Program-made: the position numbers and the translations under genes | In this document: one piece after another, positions 9,932 to 18,533 of the stretch | Layout: each line of letters begins with the position of its first letter | How positions within the stretch are numbered: the stretch's first letter is position 1 | Source: an uncultured Bacteroidales bacterium | GTDB lineage: Bacteria > Bacteroidota > Bacteroidia > Bacteroidales > F082 | Assembly (NCBI GenBank): GCA_905234765.1 | Contig: CAJOIF010000005.1 | Location: forward strand, 1 to 64,000 | DNA length: 64,000 bases | Direction of reading: 5' to 3' | Notes under the pieces: model-generated | Told to the model about the DNA's origin: nothing | The model's input: only the letters and a program-made list of their open reading frames with translations | The model's database searches: none

Positions 9932-11092
9932 TCAATTCAAAGGATTGCCAAAACGGACGACATCGTCTTTTGTAATGTCGCTTCCGCATAAAATCACCAG
10001 ACGTTCCACGATATTGCGCAACTCACGGATATTACCAGTCCATTGGAATTGTTTCATGGCTTCCAATGCTTCAGGTTGGAATGTTGGAACGGGTTTTCCC
10101 ATGTCTTGTGCAATGATTTCCAAGAAATTACCAACCAGCAATGGAATATCGTCCTTACGCTCGCGCAAAGGCGGCACTTGGATGACGATGACGCTCAAGC
10201 GGTGGTAGAGGTCTTCACGGAAGTTACCTTTTTCTATCTCCATTTTCAGGTTCTTGTTGGTGGCGGCCAAGATGCGGACATTCACAGGGATTTCCTTCTC
10301 ACCTCCTACCCTAACAATTTTGTTTTCCTGCAAGGCGCGGAGCACTTTGGCCTGGGCCGAAAGGCTCATGTCTCCGATTTCATCCAAGAAGAGGGTACCT
10401 CCGTCAGCCAATTCAAAATCACCTTTTTTCTGTTTGATGGCTGAAGTGAAAGAGCCTTTCTCATGGCCAAACAATTGGCTTTCAATCAACTCAGAAGGAA
10501 TGGCAGCGCAGTTGACCTCGATAAAAGGACCACCATTCCTTGGGCTGAGTTCGTGAAGCTGTCGCGCCACAAGTTCCTTGCCCGTGCCGTTTTCGCCCGT
10601 AATGAGCACACGTGCGTTGGTAGGAGCCACCTTACCAATCATATCCTTCACCTCAAGCATCGGCGCCGATTCGCCAATCATTTGGTTCTGGAGTTTCACA
10701 GCCTTCTTGAGAACTTTGTTCTCCGTTGCCAAATTCTTCTTATCCAATGCATTACGCAAAGTAATAAGCAAGCGGTTCAAATCTGGCGGCTTGGGAATGA
10801 AGTCGAAAGCCCCTTTCTTGATGGCTTCGACTGCCGTTTCAATGGTACCATGCCCTGAAAGCATGATAACGGGCACATCCGACTCCTTGCGGATGGCTTC
10901 CAACGTCTCTATGCCATCCATCTCGGGCATTTTGATGTCGCAGAAGACAGCGTCAAAATCCTGTTCCTTAATATATTGCATGGCATCCATACCCGTTGCG
11001 GCATCTTCCACCTGATAGCTCTCGTTCTCAAGAATGTCGCGCAGCACACGGCGGATGGGAGCCTCGTCATCAATGATAAGTATTCTGGTCAT
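9932..11092 (-). CDS. NtrC-type response regulator without DNA-binding domain
   Basis: A 386-residue protein. The receiver domain (about 1-120) has the acidic pocket IDDE, phospho-acceptor Asp in FCDIKMPEMDG, and Lys in FIPKPP. The AAA+ sigma-54 interaction domain (about 140-370) has Walker A GENGTGKE, Walker B GGTLFLDEIGD and arginine-finger region FREDLYHRLSV. Two things are odd. The sigma-54 contact loop, normally GAFTGA, reads GSFTSA. The protein stops right after the C-terminal helical part, so the Fis-type HTH present in typical ~450-residue NtrC proteins is absent and no HTH is encoded just downstream. No histidine kinase gene is adjacent. Confidence 0.88.
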   Translation of the reverse strand: MTRILIIDDEAPIRRVLRDILENESYQVEDAATGMDAMQYIKEQDFDAVFCDIKMPEMDGIETLEAIRKESDVPVIMLSGHGTIETAVEAIKKGAFDFIPKPPDLNRLLITLRNALDKKNLATENKVLKKAVKLQNQMIGESAPMLEVKDMIGKVAPTNARVLITGENGTGKELVARQLHELSPRNGGPFIEVNCAAIPSELIESQLFGHEKGSFTSAIKQKKGDFELADGGTLFLDEIGDMSLSAQAKVLRALQENKIVRVGGEKEIPVNVRILAATNKNLKMEIEKGNFREDLYHRLSVIVIQVPPLRERKDDIPLLVGNFLEIIAQDMGKPVPTFQPEALEAMKQFQWTGNIRELRNIVERLVILCGSDITKDDVVRFGNPLN

Positions 11093-11108
11093 TTGTCTGA
11101 TTTTTGCG

Positions 11109-11146
11109 CAAAGATAGCGGTTTTTGGTGCAAATTCTTTATTTTTG
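11109..11146. promoter_or_regulatory. Divergent promoter pair
   Basis: Two -7 boxes face away from each other: TATCTTTG on the minus strand (11109-11116) for the response regulator, and TATTTTTG on the plus strand (11139-11146) for the SUMF1-fold gene. They are only 22 bases apart, so their -33 regions overlap. Confidence 0.5.
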
Positions 11147-11164
11147 CCTTCAAAATAGTGGAAA

Positions 11165-12019
11165 ATGAAGAAATATTCCTTGGTTTTGTGTCTGCTCGTC
11201 ATAACCCGAACCACACTTTTGGCACAGCAAGATACACTTTCCGCCCCTACTTCTTACCGCGTCAATGGAGTGAATTTCAAGATGATACGCATTGAAAAAG
11301 GCGGCTACTGGATGGGGGCTCAACACGTTGACATCGCTGAATTCAATTACGATCGTTTTTCACAGACCGACGAATTGCCCGTGCATTACGTCAGAATCAA
11401 CGAGGACTTCTATATAGGACAGACTGAGGTGACGCAAAAACTTTGGAAAGCCGTGATGGGCTACAACCCTAGCACAAAAAAATGCTCCAAGCGTCCCGTG
11501 ACCAATGTCAACTATTACGAGGTGCAAGAGTTTTTAAGACGTCTTGACAGCATTACAGAGATGCACTTCCGTTTACCCACCGAAGAGGAATGGGAATATG
11601 CGGCGCGAGGCGGACAACACTCTCGAGGCTATGTATACAGCGGCAACAACGAAGCCAAACGTGTGGCATGGTTCAATGGAAACACCCGCAAACTGAAGAA
11701 AGTCAAAAAGCGTTCGCCTAATGAGTTAGGCATTTATGACATGAGCGGCAACGTATGGGAATGGACGGATTCAAGATACCATTTTTATGACCGCGAGCGT
11801 AATGCCCATATCGGCAAGGATGCGCAAATGTATATCATCCGTGGTGGCGCATGGCAACTGCCCAAAACTTCAAGCCGTATCGCTTGGCGCGGCAAGCGCC
11901 TTCCCGAATCGAAGAATTCTTTTGGTGGATTCCGGCTTTGCTTGGATGCAAAATATATGAAAAAGGAAAAGAACGAAAGCGAAATCCTTATGAAAGAAAA
12001 GGAGGAAAACCAACAGTGA
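11165..12019 (+). CDS. Secreted SUMF1/FGE-fold protein
   Basis: A 284-residue protein with a signal peptide (MKKYSLVLCLLVITRTTLLAQ) and one formylglycine-generating-enzyme-like domain (about 35-250). Family landmarks are GGYWMGAQ, YIGQTEVTQKLWKAVMG, FRLPTEEEWEYAARGG, GIYDMSGNVWEWT, IRGGAW and GGFRLC. Exported members of this fold in Bacteroidota include gliding/T9SS proteins of the GldK/GldJ kind and many of unknown role. It lacks the cysteine pair needed for true FGE catalysis, so enzyme function is doubtful. The C terminus is a charged Lys/Glu tail. It converges with the next gene, 6 bases apart. Confidence 0.85.
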   Translation: MKKYSLVLCLLVITRTTLLAQQDTLSAPTSYRVNGVNFKMIRIEKGGYWMGAQHVDIAEFNYDRFSQTDELPVHYVRINEDFYIGQTEVTQKLWKAVMGYNPSTKKCSKRPVTNVNYYEVQEFLRRLDSITEMHFRLPTEEEWEYAARGGQHSRGYVYSGNNEAKRVAWFNGNTRKLKKVKKRSPNELGIYDMSGNVWEWTDSRYHFYDRERNAHIGKDAQMYIIRGGAWQLPKTSSRIAWRGKRLPESKNSFGGFRLCLDAKYMKKEKNESEILMKEKEENQQ

Positions 12020-12025
12020 ACAGCC

Positions 12026-12460
12026 TCATCTTGGTGTCAGCCGCAGCTTTTTACTCCTATAATTAATTACGGCCTTGTAACGTTTCAACAAATCTCCACC
12101 AATGATGCCGTCAATGCGGGGAAGGTTGAGTTTGTCATACATTTCATGGACATTGCCCAAATCCAACGCAACAGCCTGGTAATCATTAATTTCAAATCCA
12201 CCAATTGCCAGTGAATTAATAATAAAAGCAGCACTTTCCAAATCAGAACTACCCACACCTGCGGACAGGCCTTCCTTTTTCTCAAAATTCAGGTTTTCAA
12301 TAAACTCCAAAATTCGCGTTAGGTCGAAGACCGAGCGAGAGGCTCCCGTATCAATCAAGAAATTGGCTTCCTTACCATGAATCAAACCTTTGACCATGAT
12401 ATGGAAGCCTTCTCCTTCAATGTCAATCAGTTGTATTGGAACTTCAATATAGCGTCGCAT
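12026..12460 (-). CDS. Retropepsin-like aspartyl protease
   Basis: A 144-residue cytosolic protein with the retropepsin active-site motif LIDTGASRSVFD near residue 37 and the second fold element IDGIIGGDLLKRYKAVINY near residue 118, typical of one-domain bacterial clan AA aspartic proteases that work as dimers. Its substrate is unknown. It starts 1 base after the stop of the LOG-family gene, so the two form an operon. Confidence 0.82.
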   Translation of the reverse strand: MRRYIEVPIQLIDIEGEGFHIMVKGLIHGKEANFLIDTGASRSVFDLTRILEFIENLNFEKKEGLSAGVGSSDLESAAFIINSLAIGGFEINDYQAVALDLGNVHEMYDKLNLPRIDGIIGGDLLKRYKAVINYRSKKLRLTPR

Positions 12461-12461
12461 A

Positions 12462-13178
12462 TCAGAAGTTCGGCTTGATGGCGTATTTCTTGTAGAAATC
12501 CTTGATGATTCTCACGGCTTCGTCAGCAGTGTCAACAATATGGAAAATCTCAAAGTCCTCTTCCTTGATCATCTTGTTGGCAAGCAATGTGCCTCTAAAC
12601 CAATCGATCAGGCCTTTCCAATACTCGCTTCCAACCAGCACCACAGGGAAATCAACCATTTTGTTGGTCTGAATAAGTGTAATAGCCTCCGACAATTCGT
12701 CCAAAGTGCCGAAGCCGCCAGGCATGGCGATATAGCCTTGCGCATAGCGCATAAAAATGGTCTTGCGGACGAAGAAATAGTCAAAATTGATGTTCTTGTC
12801 ATGATCAATGTAGGGGTTGAAATGCTGCTCGAAGGGCAAGTTGATGTTCAGTCCTACACTGGTGGCACCACCTAAGTAGGCACCTCTATTGCCTGCTTCC
12901 ATGATGCCAGGGCCACCGCCCGTGATAGTGCCAAAGCCGAAGTCGGCCAATTGCTTGGCAATCTCAACGGACATTTCGTAGTACTTATCTCCAGGTTTGG
13001 TACGCGCCGAGCCGAAGATGGCCACGCACGGGCCTATTTTCGACATCTTCTCCATACCTTCCACAAACTCGGCCATAATCTTGAACACGGACCATGAGTT
13101 ATGGGTCTTTATGTCGTTCCACGATTTAGGGTGAAAGCTATCGCGAATGATTTTCTCTTCTTTTTCGGTAATAGGCAT
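12462..13178 (-). CDS. LOG-family protein (TIGR00730, nucleotide 5'-monophosphate phosphoribohydrolase type)
   Basis: A 238-residue Rossmann-fold protein of the lysine decarboxylase-like/LOG family. The hallmark PGGFGTLDE is present near residue 157 with its conserved Arg context (RYAQGYIAM), and GGGPGIMEAGNRGA occurs earlier. Characterised members hydrolyse cytokinin riboside 5'-monophosphates or nucleoside monophosphates at the N-glycosidic bond; the bacterial substrate is often unknown. It heads a two-gene unit with the retropepsin-like gene. Confidence 0.88.
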   Translation of the reverse strand: MPITEKEEKIIRDSFHPKSWNDIKTHNSWSVFKIMAEFVEGMEKMSKIGPCVAIFGSARTKPGDKYYEMSVEIAKQLADFGFGTITGGGPGIMEAGNRGAYLGGATSVGLNINLPFEQHFNPYIDHDKNINFDYFFVRKTIFMRYAQGYIAMPGGFGTLDELSEAITLIQTNKMVDFPVVLVGSEYWKGLIDWFRGTLLANKMIKEEDFEIFHIVDTADEAVRIIKDFYKKYAIKPNF

Positions 13179-13279
13179 GTTTTTCAGTTGATAATTGTCA
13201 GTTGTTCAGTTAGAAGTTGAAAAAAATCTGTTTTTGTCCAACCATATGATAAATTTCTGTATTTTTGCACCCGATTCAT

Positions 13280-13352
13280 GCGAATGTAGCTCAGTTGGCA
13301 GAGCATCAGCTTCCCAAGCTGAGGGTCGCGGGTTCGAACCCCGTTATTCGCT
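13280..13352 (+). tRNA. tRNA-Gly(CCC)
   Basis: A 73-nt cloverleaf: acceptor GCGAATG/TATTCGC (one G-U), D arm GCTCAGTTGGCAGAGC, anticodon arm TCAGC-TTCCCAA-GCTGA (anticodon CCC, reads GGG) and T arm CGGGTTCGAACCCCG. A -7 box TATTTTTG at 13260-13267 lies just upstream, which predicts initiation close to the mature 5' end. Confidence 0.95.
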
Positions 13353-13353
13353 C

Positions 13354-13391
13354 AAAACGTAGAGACGCACTTTGACGCGTCTCTACGTTTT
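13354..13391. terminator. Bidirectional terminator after tRNA-Gly(CCC)
   Basis: A perfect 15-bp inverted repeat, AAAACGTAGAGACGC with GCGTCTCTACGTTTT, has an 8-base loop. Runs of T on both sides let it end the tRNA transcript (+) and the convergent SPFH gene (-). The core GTAGAGACGC palindrome resembles dispersed palindromic repeats seen in many bacterial genomes. Confidence 0.85.
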
Positions 13392-13400
13392 TTTATCAGA

Positions 13401-14675
13401 TTATTCTATTGGAGTACCGCATTCAGGGCAGAACTTACCCGTCACCTCAGTGCCGCACTTCGGACATTTCCTCGGACCGACAGCGGCCATCGGGGTACCA
13501 CATTCAGGGCAGAACTTGCCTGTGCTTTCGGTACCGCACTTCGGGCATTTCATAACTGCTTTCGGAGCTGGAGCGGGTGTGCCGCACTCGGGGCAGAACT
13601 TACCCGTGATAGGCGTGCCACAATTCGGGCAAGGAACACCTTGTGGCTGTGCAGGAGCACCACCTTGTGGTCCATAAGGATCATAGCTCTGTTGGCCCTG
13701 ACCGTTACCGTTCCATGCGTTCTGCATCACGCTGCCCGTCATGCCACCCGTGCCGGCATTCATCATGCCGAGACCGATAAAGGCATTGCCAGCGCCTCCA
13801 GGGTTGTTGGCTGCATCGCCCATGACGTCGATAATCTTACCTTGCTGCATCATCGAGTTGGAGCTGTATTCATAACGGTCGATCTTGGCTTGGCTGGCAT
13901 CGTCCAATGAGACGGACTCCACCGTGAAGCTAACCAATTTGACACCACGGGCGCGGATAGGTTCGTCAAACACACGCTCATCCATCACCTGCTTCATCTC
14001 ATCGGTGTAGCTGGGCAGTTCGAGAACGGGTACACGGTGCTTGCTGTTGCCCATTTCGTTGAGCACATTCTGGAACGCGGCAATCACTTCGCTGCGCATC
14101 TGCTCCGTAATGTCTTGTTTTTTCACGACATTGGCTGTTCCAGCATGGTTACGCATGAAGACACCCACATCGTCAAGTTGGAAAGTGTATTTGCCATAGC
14201 AGCGCACGTTGACGCCCATCGGGCTCAACGAGCCTGTCATCTGGTTCGGGATGGCATGCGACCAATCCTGGAAGGGAATCGGGGTGGCTGTACCGAACTT
14301 GTTGTCCAAAATCTCCTTGATGTTGAAGAAGAACACGGCCTGTTCCTTGGCGGGAGTGCCACCATACGTGAAACGTTGCCACATCTCCTTGAAGACAGGG
14401 CCAAACTGTCCGCCGAAGAACGACGGCGAAGAGGACTGGTCAAAGGTGTAGACACCTTCTTCAGCCGTTGCGTCCAATACCGAACCGCTGTCGTAGATGA
14501 CGGCCACTTGACCAGGTGCCACGAGAATACGGCTGCCTTTTGAGATCTGCCCTGATTTGGTAGTCTGCTTCACCATCAGGGTCTCCATATCCATATTGTC
14601 ACATTTGATAAGATCTAACCACTGATCTTTCAAGACGCCCCCGACGGAGCCCGTTATTGCTTTGATAAGTCCCAT
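13401..14675 (-). CDS. SPFH-domain protein with C-terminal zinc ribbons
   Basis: A 424-residue protein. The N-terminal two thirds (about 1-290) match the SPFH/prohibitin-like family sometimes called virion core protein-like (SKGSRILVAPGQVAVIYDSG near residue 45). A Gly/Met/Gln-rich linker follows. The last ~85 residues hold three zinc-ribbon units, each CPxCGT...GKFCPECGT. Such proteins are cytosolic or membrane-associated scaffolds, with no settled function. The next gene upstream also ends in a zinc ribbon, so the pair probably works together. Confidence 0.85.
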   Translation of the reverse strand: MGLIKAITGSVGGVLKDQWLDLIKCDNMDMETLMVKQTTKSGQISKGSRILVAPGQVAVIYDSGSVLDATAEEGVYTFDQSSSPSFFGGQFGPVFKEMWQRFTYGGTPAKEQAVFFFNIKEILDNKFGTATPIPFQDWSHAIPNQMTGSLSPMGVNVRCYGKYTFQLDDVGVFMRNHAGTANVVKKQDITEQMRSEVIAAFQNVLNEMGNSKHRVPVLELPSYTDEMKQVMDERVFDEPIRARGVKLVSFTVESVSLDDASQAKIDRYEYSSNSMMQQGKIIDVMGDAANNPGGAGNAFIGLGMMNAGTGGMTGSVMQNAWNGNGQGQQSYDPYGPQGGAPAQPQGVPCPNCGTPITGKFCPECGTPAPAPKAVMKCPKCGTESTGKFCPECGTPMAAVGPRKCPKCGTEVTGKFCPECGTPIE

Positions 14676-14761
14676 AGTGTTGTGTGTTTAATTGTTGATT
14701 TGTTTAATTATTGAATTGTTTATTTGTTTTCATTGTAGAGTTCCTCTCTCCCGCCATACAA

Positions 14762-15667
14762 TTACGGTCGCGAATGGATATCGGTCAGCACCCAGTCATG
14801 TTCGCCATTAGTGATGACGCTGCCACAATAGGCGCACTGACCCGATGAGGTGACCTCGGTGGGTGCGCCGCAATTCGGACAGTTGGTGATAGTGTTGCCC
14901 TTCTTTCCTGGGTCAGTCTTCACGCCAGCCTTGCGGTTGAAGACCATTTCGTAACGCATGTACCAATCACGGTTGGGGTCGCTTTCAAGTACTTTCTTGG
15001 TGGCATCGTCGATGACATAGTCGCGCATCACAGCGTTGAGCCATACGGTGAGCACCTCTTTGTCGCCATCCTGCCTGAACGAATGCAACGAGCAGTGCTT
15101 GATGGCAATTTTCTCCACCACATTGGTCTTGCCCAAGCGTATGTACTCATCCAATTGCTGCTTGTGCTGATTGAAGAGGGTCTCGCTCTCAAACGGCCGG
15201 ATAGGTCTCCAATCCTTGGTCGTCCATGCTTCCTGAATCTTCATGAACACCTCACGGGCAAAACCGATAAACTTGTCAGATGAGAAGGCAGGGTCAATGG
15301 AGCGGATTTCCTCAGCCACCACGCTGGTATAATCCATCGTGATGTCGGAATCGGCCTGTTGGTTGACTGCCGAATTATTATAACTTGGATTAGATGCCTG
15401 TTTCTTTTGTTTTCTCTTCTTGATGAGGATGATGGCGACAATGATGACCAAAACCACAAAACCCGTCTTGGGATCTTGAATAAAGAGCCCAATGAGATAG
15501 CCGATAAGCGCGCCGATATCGCCGTCACCGCCATCGAAGCCGCCGCCAGAGCTGTAACGGTTTTGATTGCCCACATCGGCAATGGCCAGATTGCAACAAA
15601 TCACGGCCAACAGCAATAAGATGAAAGGTAAAAACTGTTTTAACCTATTGGTATTTAGTTTTTTCAT
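14762..15667 (-). CDS. Membrane protein with Tim44-like domain and zinc ribbon
   Basis: A 301-residue protein with an N-terminal hydrophobic segment (about 12-30), a Gly-rich stretch, a second membrane helix (about 68-85, FVVLVIIVAIILI), a Tim44/MBA1-like domain (about 115-250; EVFMKIQEAWTTKDWRPIRPF) and a C-terminal zinc ribbon (NCPNCGAPTEV, QCAYCGSV). Tim44-like domains in bacteria are poorly characterised and may bind membranes or protein partners. The arrangement next to the SPFH/zinc-ribbon protein, 86 bases away on the same strand, suggests a shared pathway. Confidence 0.8.
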   Translation of the reverse strand: MKKLNTNRLKQFLPFILLLLAVICCNLAIADVGNQNRYSSGGGFDGGDGDIGALIGYLIGLFIQDPKTGFVVLVIIVAIILIKKRKQKKQASNPSYNNSAVNQQADSDITMDYTSVVAEEIRSIDPAFSSDKFIGFAREVFMKIQEAWTTKDWRPIRPFESETLFNQHKQQLDEYIRLGKTNVVEKIAIKHCSLHSFRQDGDKEVLTVWLNAVMRDYVIDDATKKVLESDPNRDWYMRYEMVFNRKAGVKTDPGKKGNTITNCPNCGAPTEVTSSGQCAYCGSVITNGEHDWVLTDIHSRP

Positions 15668-15809
15668 GCTATTTTATCCGTCTTTTCCGTTTTATTAATG
15701 CCTACAAAAATAATGAAAAAAACCAGAAAAAGCACATTTCTTGACGAAAAAAGCGAAAAAAGTGACCACGTCGAATTAAAATTTCCTATTTTTGCGGCGC
15801 GAAAAGCGA

Positions 15810-15884
15810 GGGAGCTTAGCTCAGTTGGTTCAGAGCATCGCCCTTACAAGGCGGGGGTCGTTGGTTCGAGTCCAACAGTTCCCA
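15810..15884 (+). tRNA. tRNA-Val(TAC)
   Basis: A 75-nt cloverleaf: acceptor GGGAGCT/AGTTCCC, D arm GCTCAGTTGGTTCAGAGC, anticodon loop CTTACAA (TAC, reads GTA) and T arm TTGGTTCGAGTCCAA. A -7 box TATTTTTG lies at 15787-15794. Confidence 0.95.
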
Positions 15885-15887
15885 CGA

Positions 15888-15924
15888 AGAAAAAGCCGCT
15901 GAAAATCAGCGGCTTTTTCTTTTG
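15888..15924 (+). terminator. Terminator after tRNA-Val
   Basis: AGAAAAAGCCGCTGA pairs with TCAGCGGCTTTTTCT across a 3-base loop and is followed by TTTG. The flanking A and T runs could also serve the convergent gene at 15939. Confidence 0.85.
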
Positions 15925-15938
15925 TTTTACGATACGAA

Positions 15939-17810
15939 TCATTTCTTGTTCACCACTACTTTGCGGCTCACCATGCGACCGTCTCTGGTCAGACCTTGGA
16001 GAAGATAAACGCCGTTACTCAGCTCACTCAATTCATTATGCATGAGACATTGACCACTCAAGGTGTAGATTCTTGTGACACTAATCATTTCATCGTTCAC
16101 ATCCTCCTCAATTCCTGTGACATAGACAAACACAAAGTCTTCACCATCAGGCGTAAGAGCGAACTCCGACTCGCAGTTCTCATATACAGCAGTCAGTTGA
16201 TACTTGTAATGGCCCAAACTGCATTCATCAAAATATTCGGTGGCGGTGCCATCCACTTCAATAACGACATCTTCCTTATTGATTTCGCCATAGCGGTACA
16301 GGTTATAATGCAGAGGTTGTGTTTCAGGAGCTGTCCAGCTGATTTGAACACCATATTGTTGCGTCTCCATGTCATAGACATATTCTCCTTCGAAGTTCTC
16401 GGGGGCAAGGCAGGTGATGACTGGCGGTTCGATGGGACCCATAGTACCGTCGGGGCCAATGTTTTGGCCGTAAAGGCCTCCGTTGGTACTGTTCACCCAC
16501 GCCACGATGTTTTGTCCGAGATGGAAGCCAGTACTGTTGTCGCACATTGCCCTGTTGTATGTTCCTACACTTATATTCTTCGCCCAGATTTGGTCATTTT
16601 GCATGTCATAGCCAATGGCAAAAATGGAGCTTAACCCCGACATGTTTACATTGTAACTTACCATGAATCCGCTGCCGTCTTCAAAGGCATCCACAAAGAG
16701 GTCGGAATAGTTCACTCCCGAATCACCAGCAACACTTATGCCGTCGCCCCACGGCTTTTCACCCGTCGAGGTGATGCGGTTCATATAGACACTACTCTGC
16801 GATTGCGTTGCAGCATCGGTCTTTTCGTAAACGATAATGAGATCGTGGTTGATGGGGTCAACGGTAGCGTATGCGTCAAGATAGAAATTTGAGGGGTCTG
16901 TGGGGTGCACGGGGACACCATTCAGGTCGGCAATAGTAGAGTTGCCTAATTCGTCGAAGTGGAAGACGTAGGTGTTGAAGGCCCCTCCAATGCCGGCATG
17001 CCACATGTAGGCATAGCCGCCGCCTATGCCATCGGACACCACATAATGCGCATAGCTGCCGCCCATGGTGTAAGGTGCCATCAGTTGCGTTTCGGGAGCG
17101 ATTTGTCCACCTTCAGGCGAAAAGCCAACGACGAAGAGTTCCTTCTCATAATAATAGGTATAAGCCCAAGACTCTTTCTCGTATACGACGAAAACGGTGT
17201 TGTATTGTCCAGGTACCATCAGGCCGAACATGCATTGCTTACCGTTGGCATCGCTGATGGTGATGGTTTGGTTCATGGTTCCATCGGCATTGATGTAGCA
17301 AAGGTAAGTGTTGTAATAATCCGTACCCAGAGCCCACACACCGCCGTCTTCCCCAGCAAGGAGCTCAGTGCGTGATCCGCCTTGTCCGCCAAAGAGGACA
17401 AGACCTTGTTCACCCCAAGGGAACGTACCATCGGCATTGATTCTGACTGCGATGCATTGTCCAGCTTCGTTGGAAAAACAGCTCACCACACCTCCGTCGT
17501 TGGTGGCAACCATCGCCACACCTTCCGACCAGGTAGAACACGTTTGCCCAGTGATGGTGATGCCTGCGTCGCCCCATTGCGGAATGCCATCAAAGTTGAG
17601 GCGCTGCAATGTTGACACCCAACCGTTGGAACGCATTTGATTGAATTGAAAGTAGGTATCGCCCGAAACGGGATCGGTAGAGGTGTAAACTTCACCAGCG
17701 TCTGCCGAGCAGTTTACGATGAAGTTGTTGTTGATCGGGTCGCCGACCCATTGTGCTTGCAACGTCACAAAAGCCAGCAAAGTGGCAAGAAGAGAATAGA
17801 ATTTTTTCAT
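15939..17810 (-). CDS. Large secreted protein with a type IX secretion C-terminal tail
   Basis: A 623-residue protein that starts at 17810, where MKKFYSLLATLLAFVTLQAQ forms a signal peptide; an in-frame ATG 48 bases upstream would bury it. Residues ~25-480 are repeated Trp/Gly-rich beta segments (GDTYFQFNQMRSNGW, GGVWALGTDYYNTYL) suggestive of a beta-propeller. A fibronectin-III-like part follows (ISWTAPETQPLHYNLYRYGE). The last ~60 residues (IYTLSGQCLMHN...GVYLLQGLT...SRKVVVNKK) have the shape of a T9SS type A sorting domain. It is probably exported across the outer membrane by T9SS. Its ligand or substrate is unknown. Confidence 0.8.
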   Translation of the reverse strand: MKKFYSLLATLLAFVTLQAQWVGDPINNNFIVNCSADAGEVYTSTDPVSGDTYFQFNQMRSNGWVSTLQRLNFDGIPQWGDAGITITGQTCSTWSEGVAMVATNDGGVVSCFSNEAGQCIAVRINADGTFPWGEQGLVLFGGQGGSRTELLAGEDGGVWALGTDYYNTYLCYINADGTMNQTITISDANGKQCMFGLMVPGQYNTVFVVYEKESWAYTYYYEKELFVVGFSPEGGQIAPETQLMAPYTMGGSYAHYVVSDGIGGGYAYMWHAGIGGAFNTYVFHFDELGNSTIADLNGVPVHPTDPSNFYLDAYATVDPINHDLIIVYEKTDAATQSQSSVYMNRITSTGEKPWGDGISVAGDSGVNYSDLFVDAFEDGSGFMVSYNVNMSGLSSIFAIGYDMQNDQIWAKNISVGTYNRAMCDNSTGFHLGQNIVAWVNSTNGGLYGQNIGPDGTMGPIEPPVITCLAPENFEGEYVYDMETQQYGVQISWTAPETQPLHYNLYRYGEINKEDVVIEVDGTATEYFDECSLGHYKYQLTAVYENCESEFALTPDGEDFVFVYVTGIEEDVNDEMISVTRIYTLSGQCLMHNELSELSNGVYLLQGLTRDGRMVSRKVVVNKK

Positions 17811-17854
17811 TATTTCTTTGTATTGGTTATATATTATCATGAACGGAAAACGAT

Positions 17855-18529
17855 TCACTCGTCATCAACGAGGAACACTGCCACCTGCCGAATGCCACTG
17901 GCACCAATGACCAAGGTCTGTTCGATGTCGGTGGTACGGCTTGGCCCCGTGATAAAGGTGAGTTGGGATGGCATCTTGTTGCCATGTCGTTTCCTGACAA
18001 AACGGAAGGCTTCTTTCAGACCACCTGTGATTTGGGCAGTGGTGGCATATACCAGCAAGATGTCAGGCAAGGCATAAGCCTCTCTCGATTGAGTCAACCT
18101 GTCAGAAACGAGGATACTGCCCGTTTTGGCCACAAGACACTCGCAGTCCACCAAACTCACGAGCTTTTGTTTTGGCTCGCGTTCTTTATAATCGGTATAG
18201 GCAATGCCGTGACGATCCAGTATGGCTTGCATGGTGGGGCTGGTACACCACAGCGGTTCCCAGCCGTTTTCAGGTGCCAACTGACGGATACACTCCGCGA
18301 ATTCGTTCTCATCTTCAAGATAGATGAAAACGCCTCCCAAGTCCTTGAAATTCTGCGCAAAAGTGATGGCGGTCCCGTCTTCTTCGCTGATGGGCACCCA
18401 GGTCTCAGTGCGTTGGTCTATGTCCTTGAACATGGCCTCGGGCTTCTCGATAAGCGCATTACGCACCTTGGCCAGAATCTGTTCCTTGAAGGTGATGTCC
18501 TCGTTGTCGGTCTTTATTCCCCAAGCCAT
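17855..18529 (-). CDS. LUD-domain protein (LutC/YkgG-like)
   Basis: A 224-residue LUD-fold protein. Family features are the central AKTGSILVSD and the C-terminal GPSRTTDIEQTLVIGASGIRQ. LutC-type proteins belong to the LutABC lactate-oxidation complex, but LutA and LutB (the iron-sulfur partners) are not beside it here. It starts 4 bases after the ftsH stop and so is probably co-transcribed with rsfS-ftsH. Solo LUD proteins are of uncertain role. Confidence 0.82.
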   Translation of the reverse strand: MAWGIKTDNEDITFKEQILAKVRNALIEKPEAMFKDIDQRTETWVPISEEDGTAITFAQNFKDLGGVFIYLEDENEFAECIRQLAPENGWEPLWCTSPTMQAILDRHGIAYTDYKEREPKQKLVSLVDCECLVAKTGSILVSDRLTQSREAYALPDILLVYATTAQITGGLKEAFRFVRKRHGNKMPSQLTFITGPSRTTDIEQTLVIGASGIRQVAVFLVDDE

Positions 18530-18533
18530 ACCA

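Noticed and set aside
9420..9991. Protein genes on the plus strand across 9420-9991
   Set aside because: These open frames lie antisense to the tmRNA gene and have no family features.
11165..12019. True formylglycine-generating enzyme
   Set aside because: The FGE catalytic cysteine pair is missing and the protein has a signal peptide; only the fold is shared.
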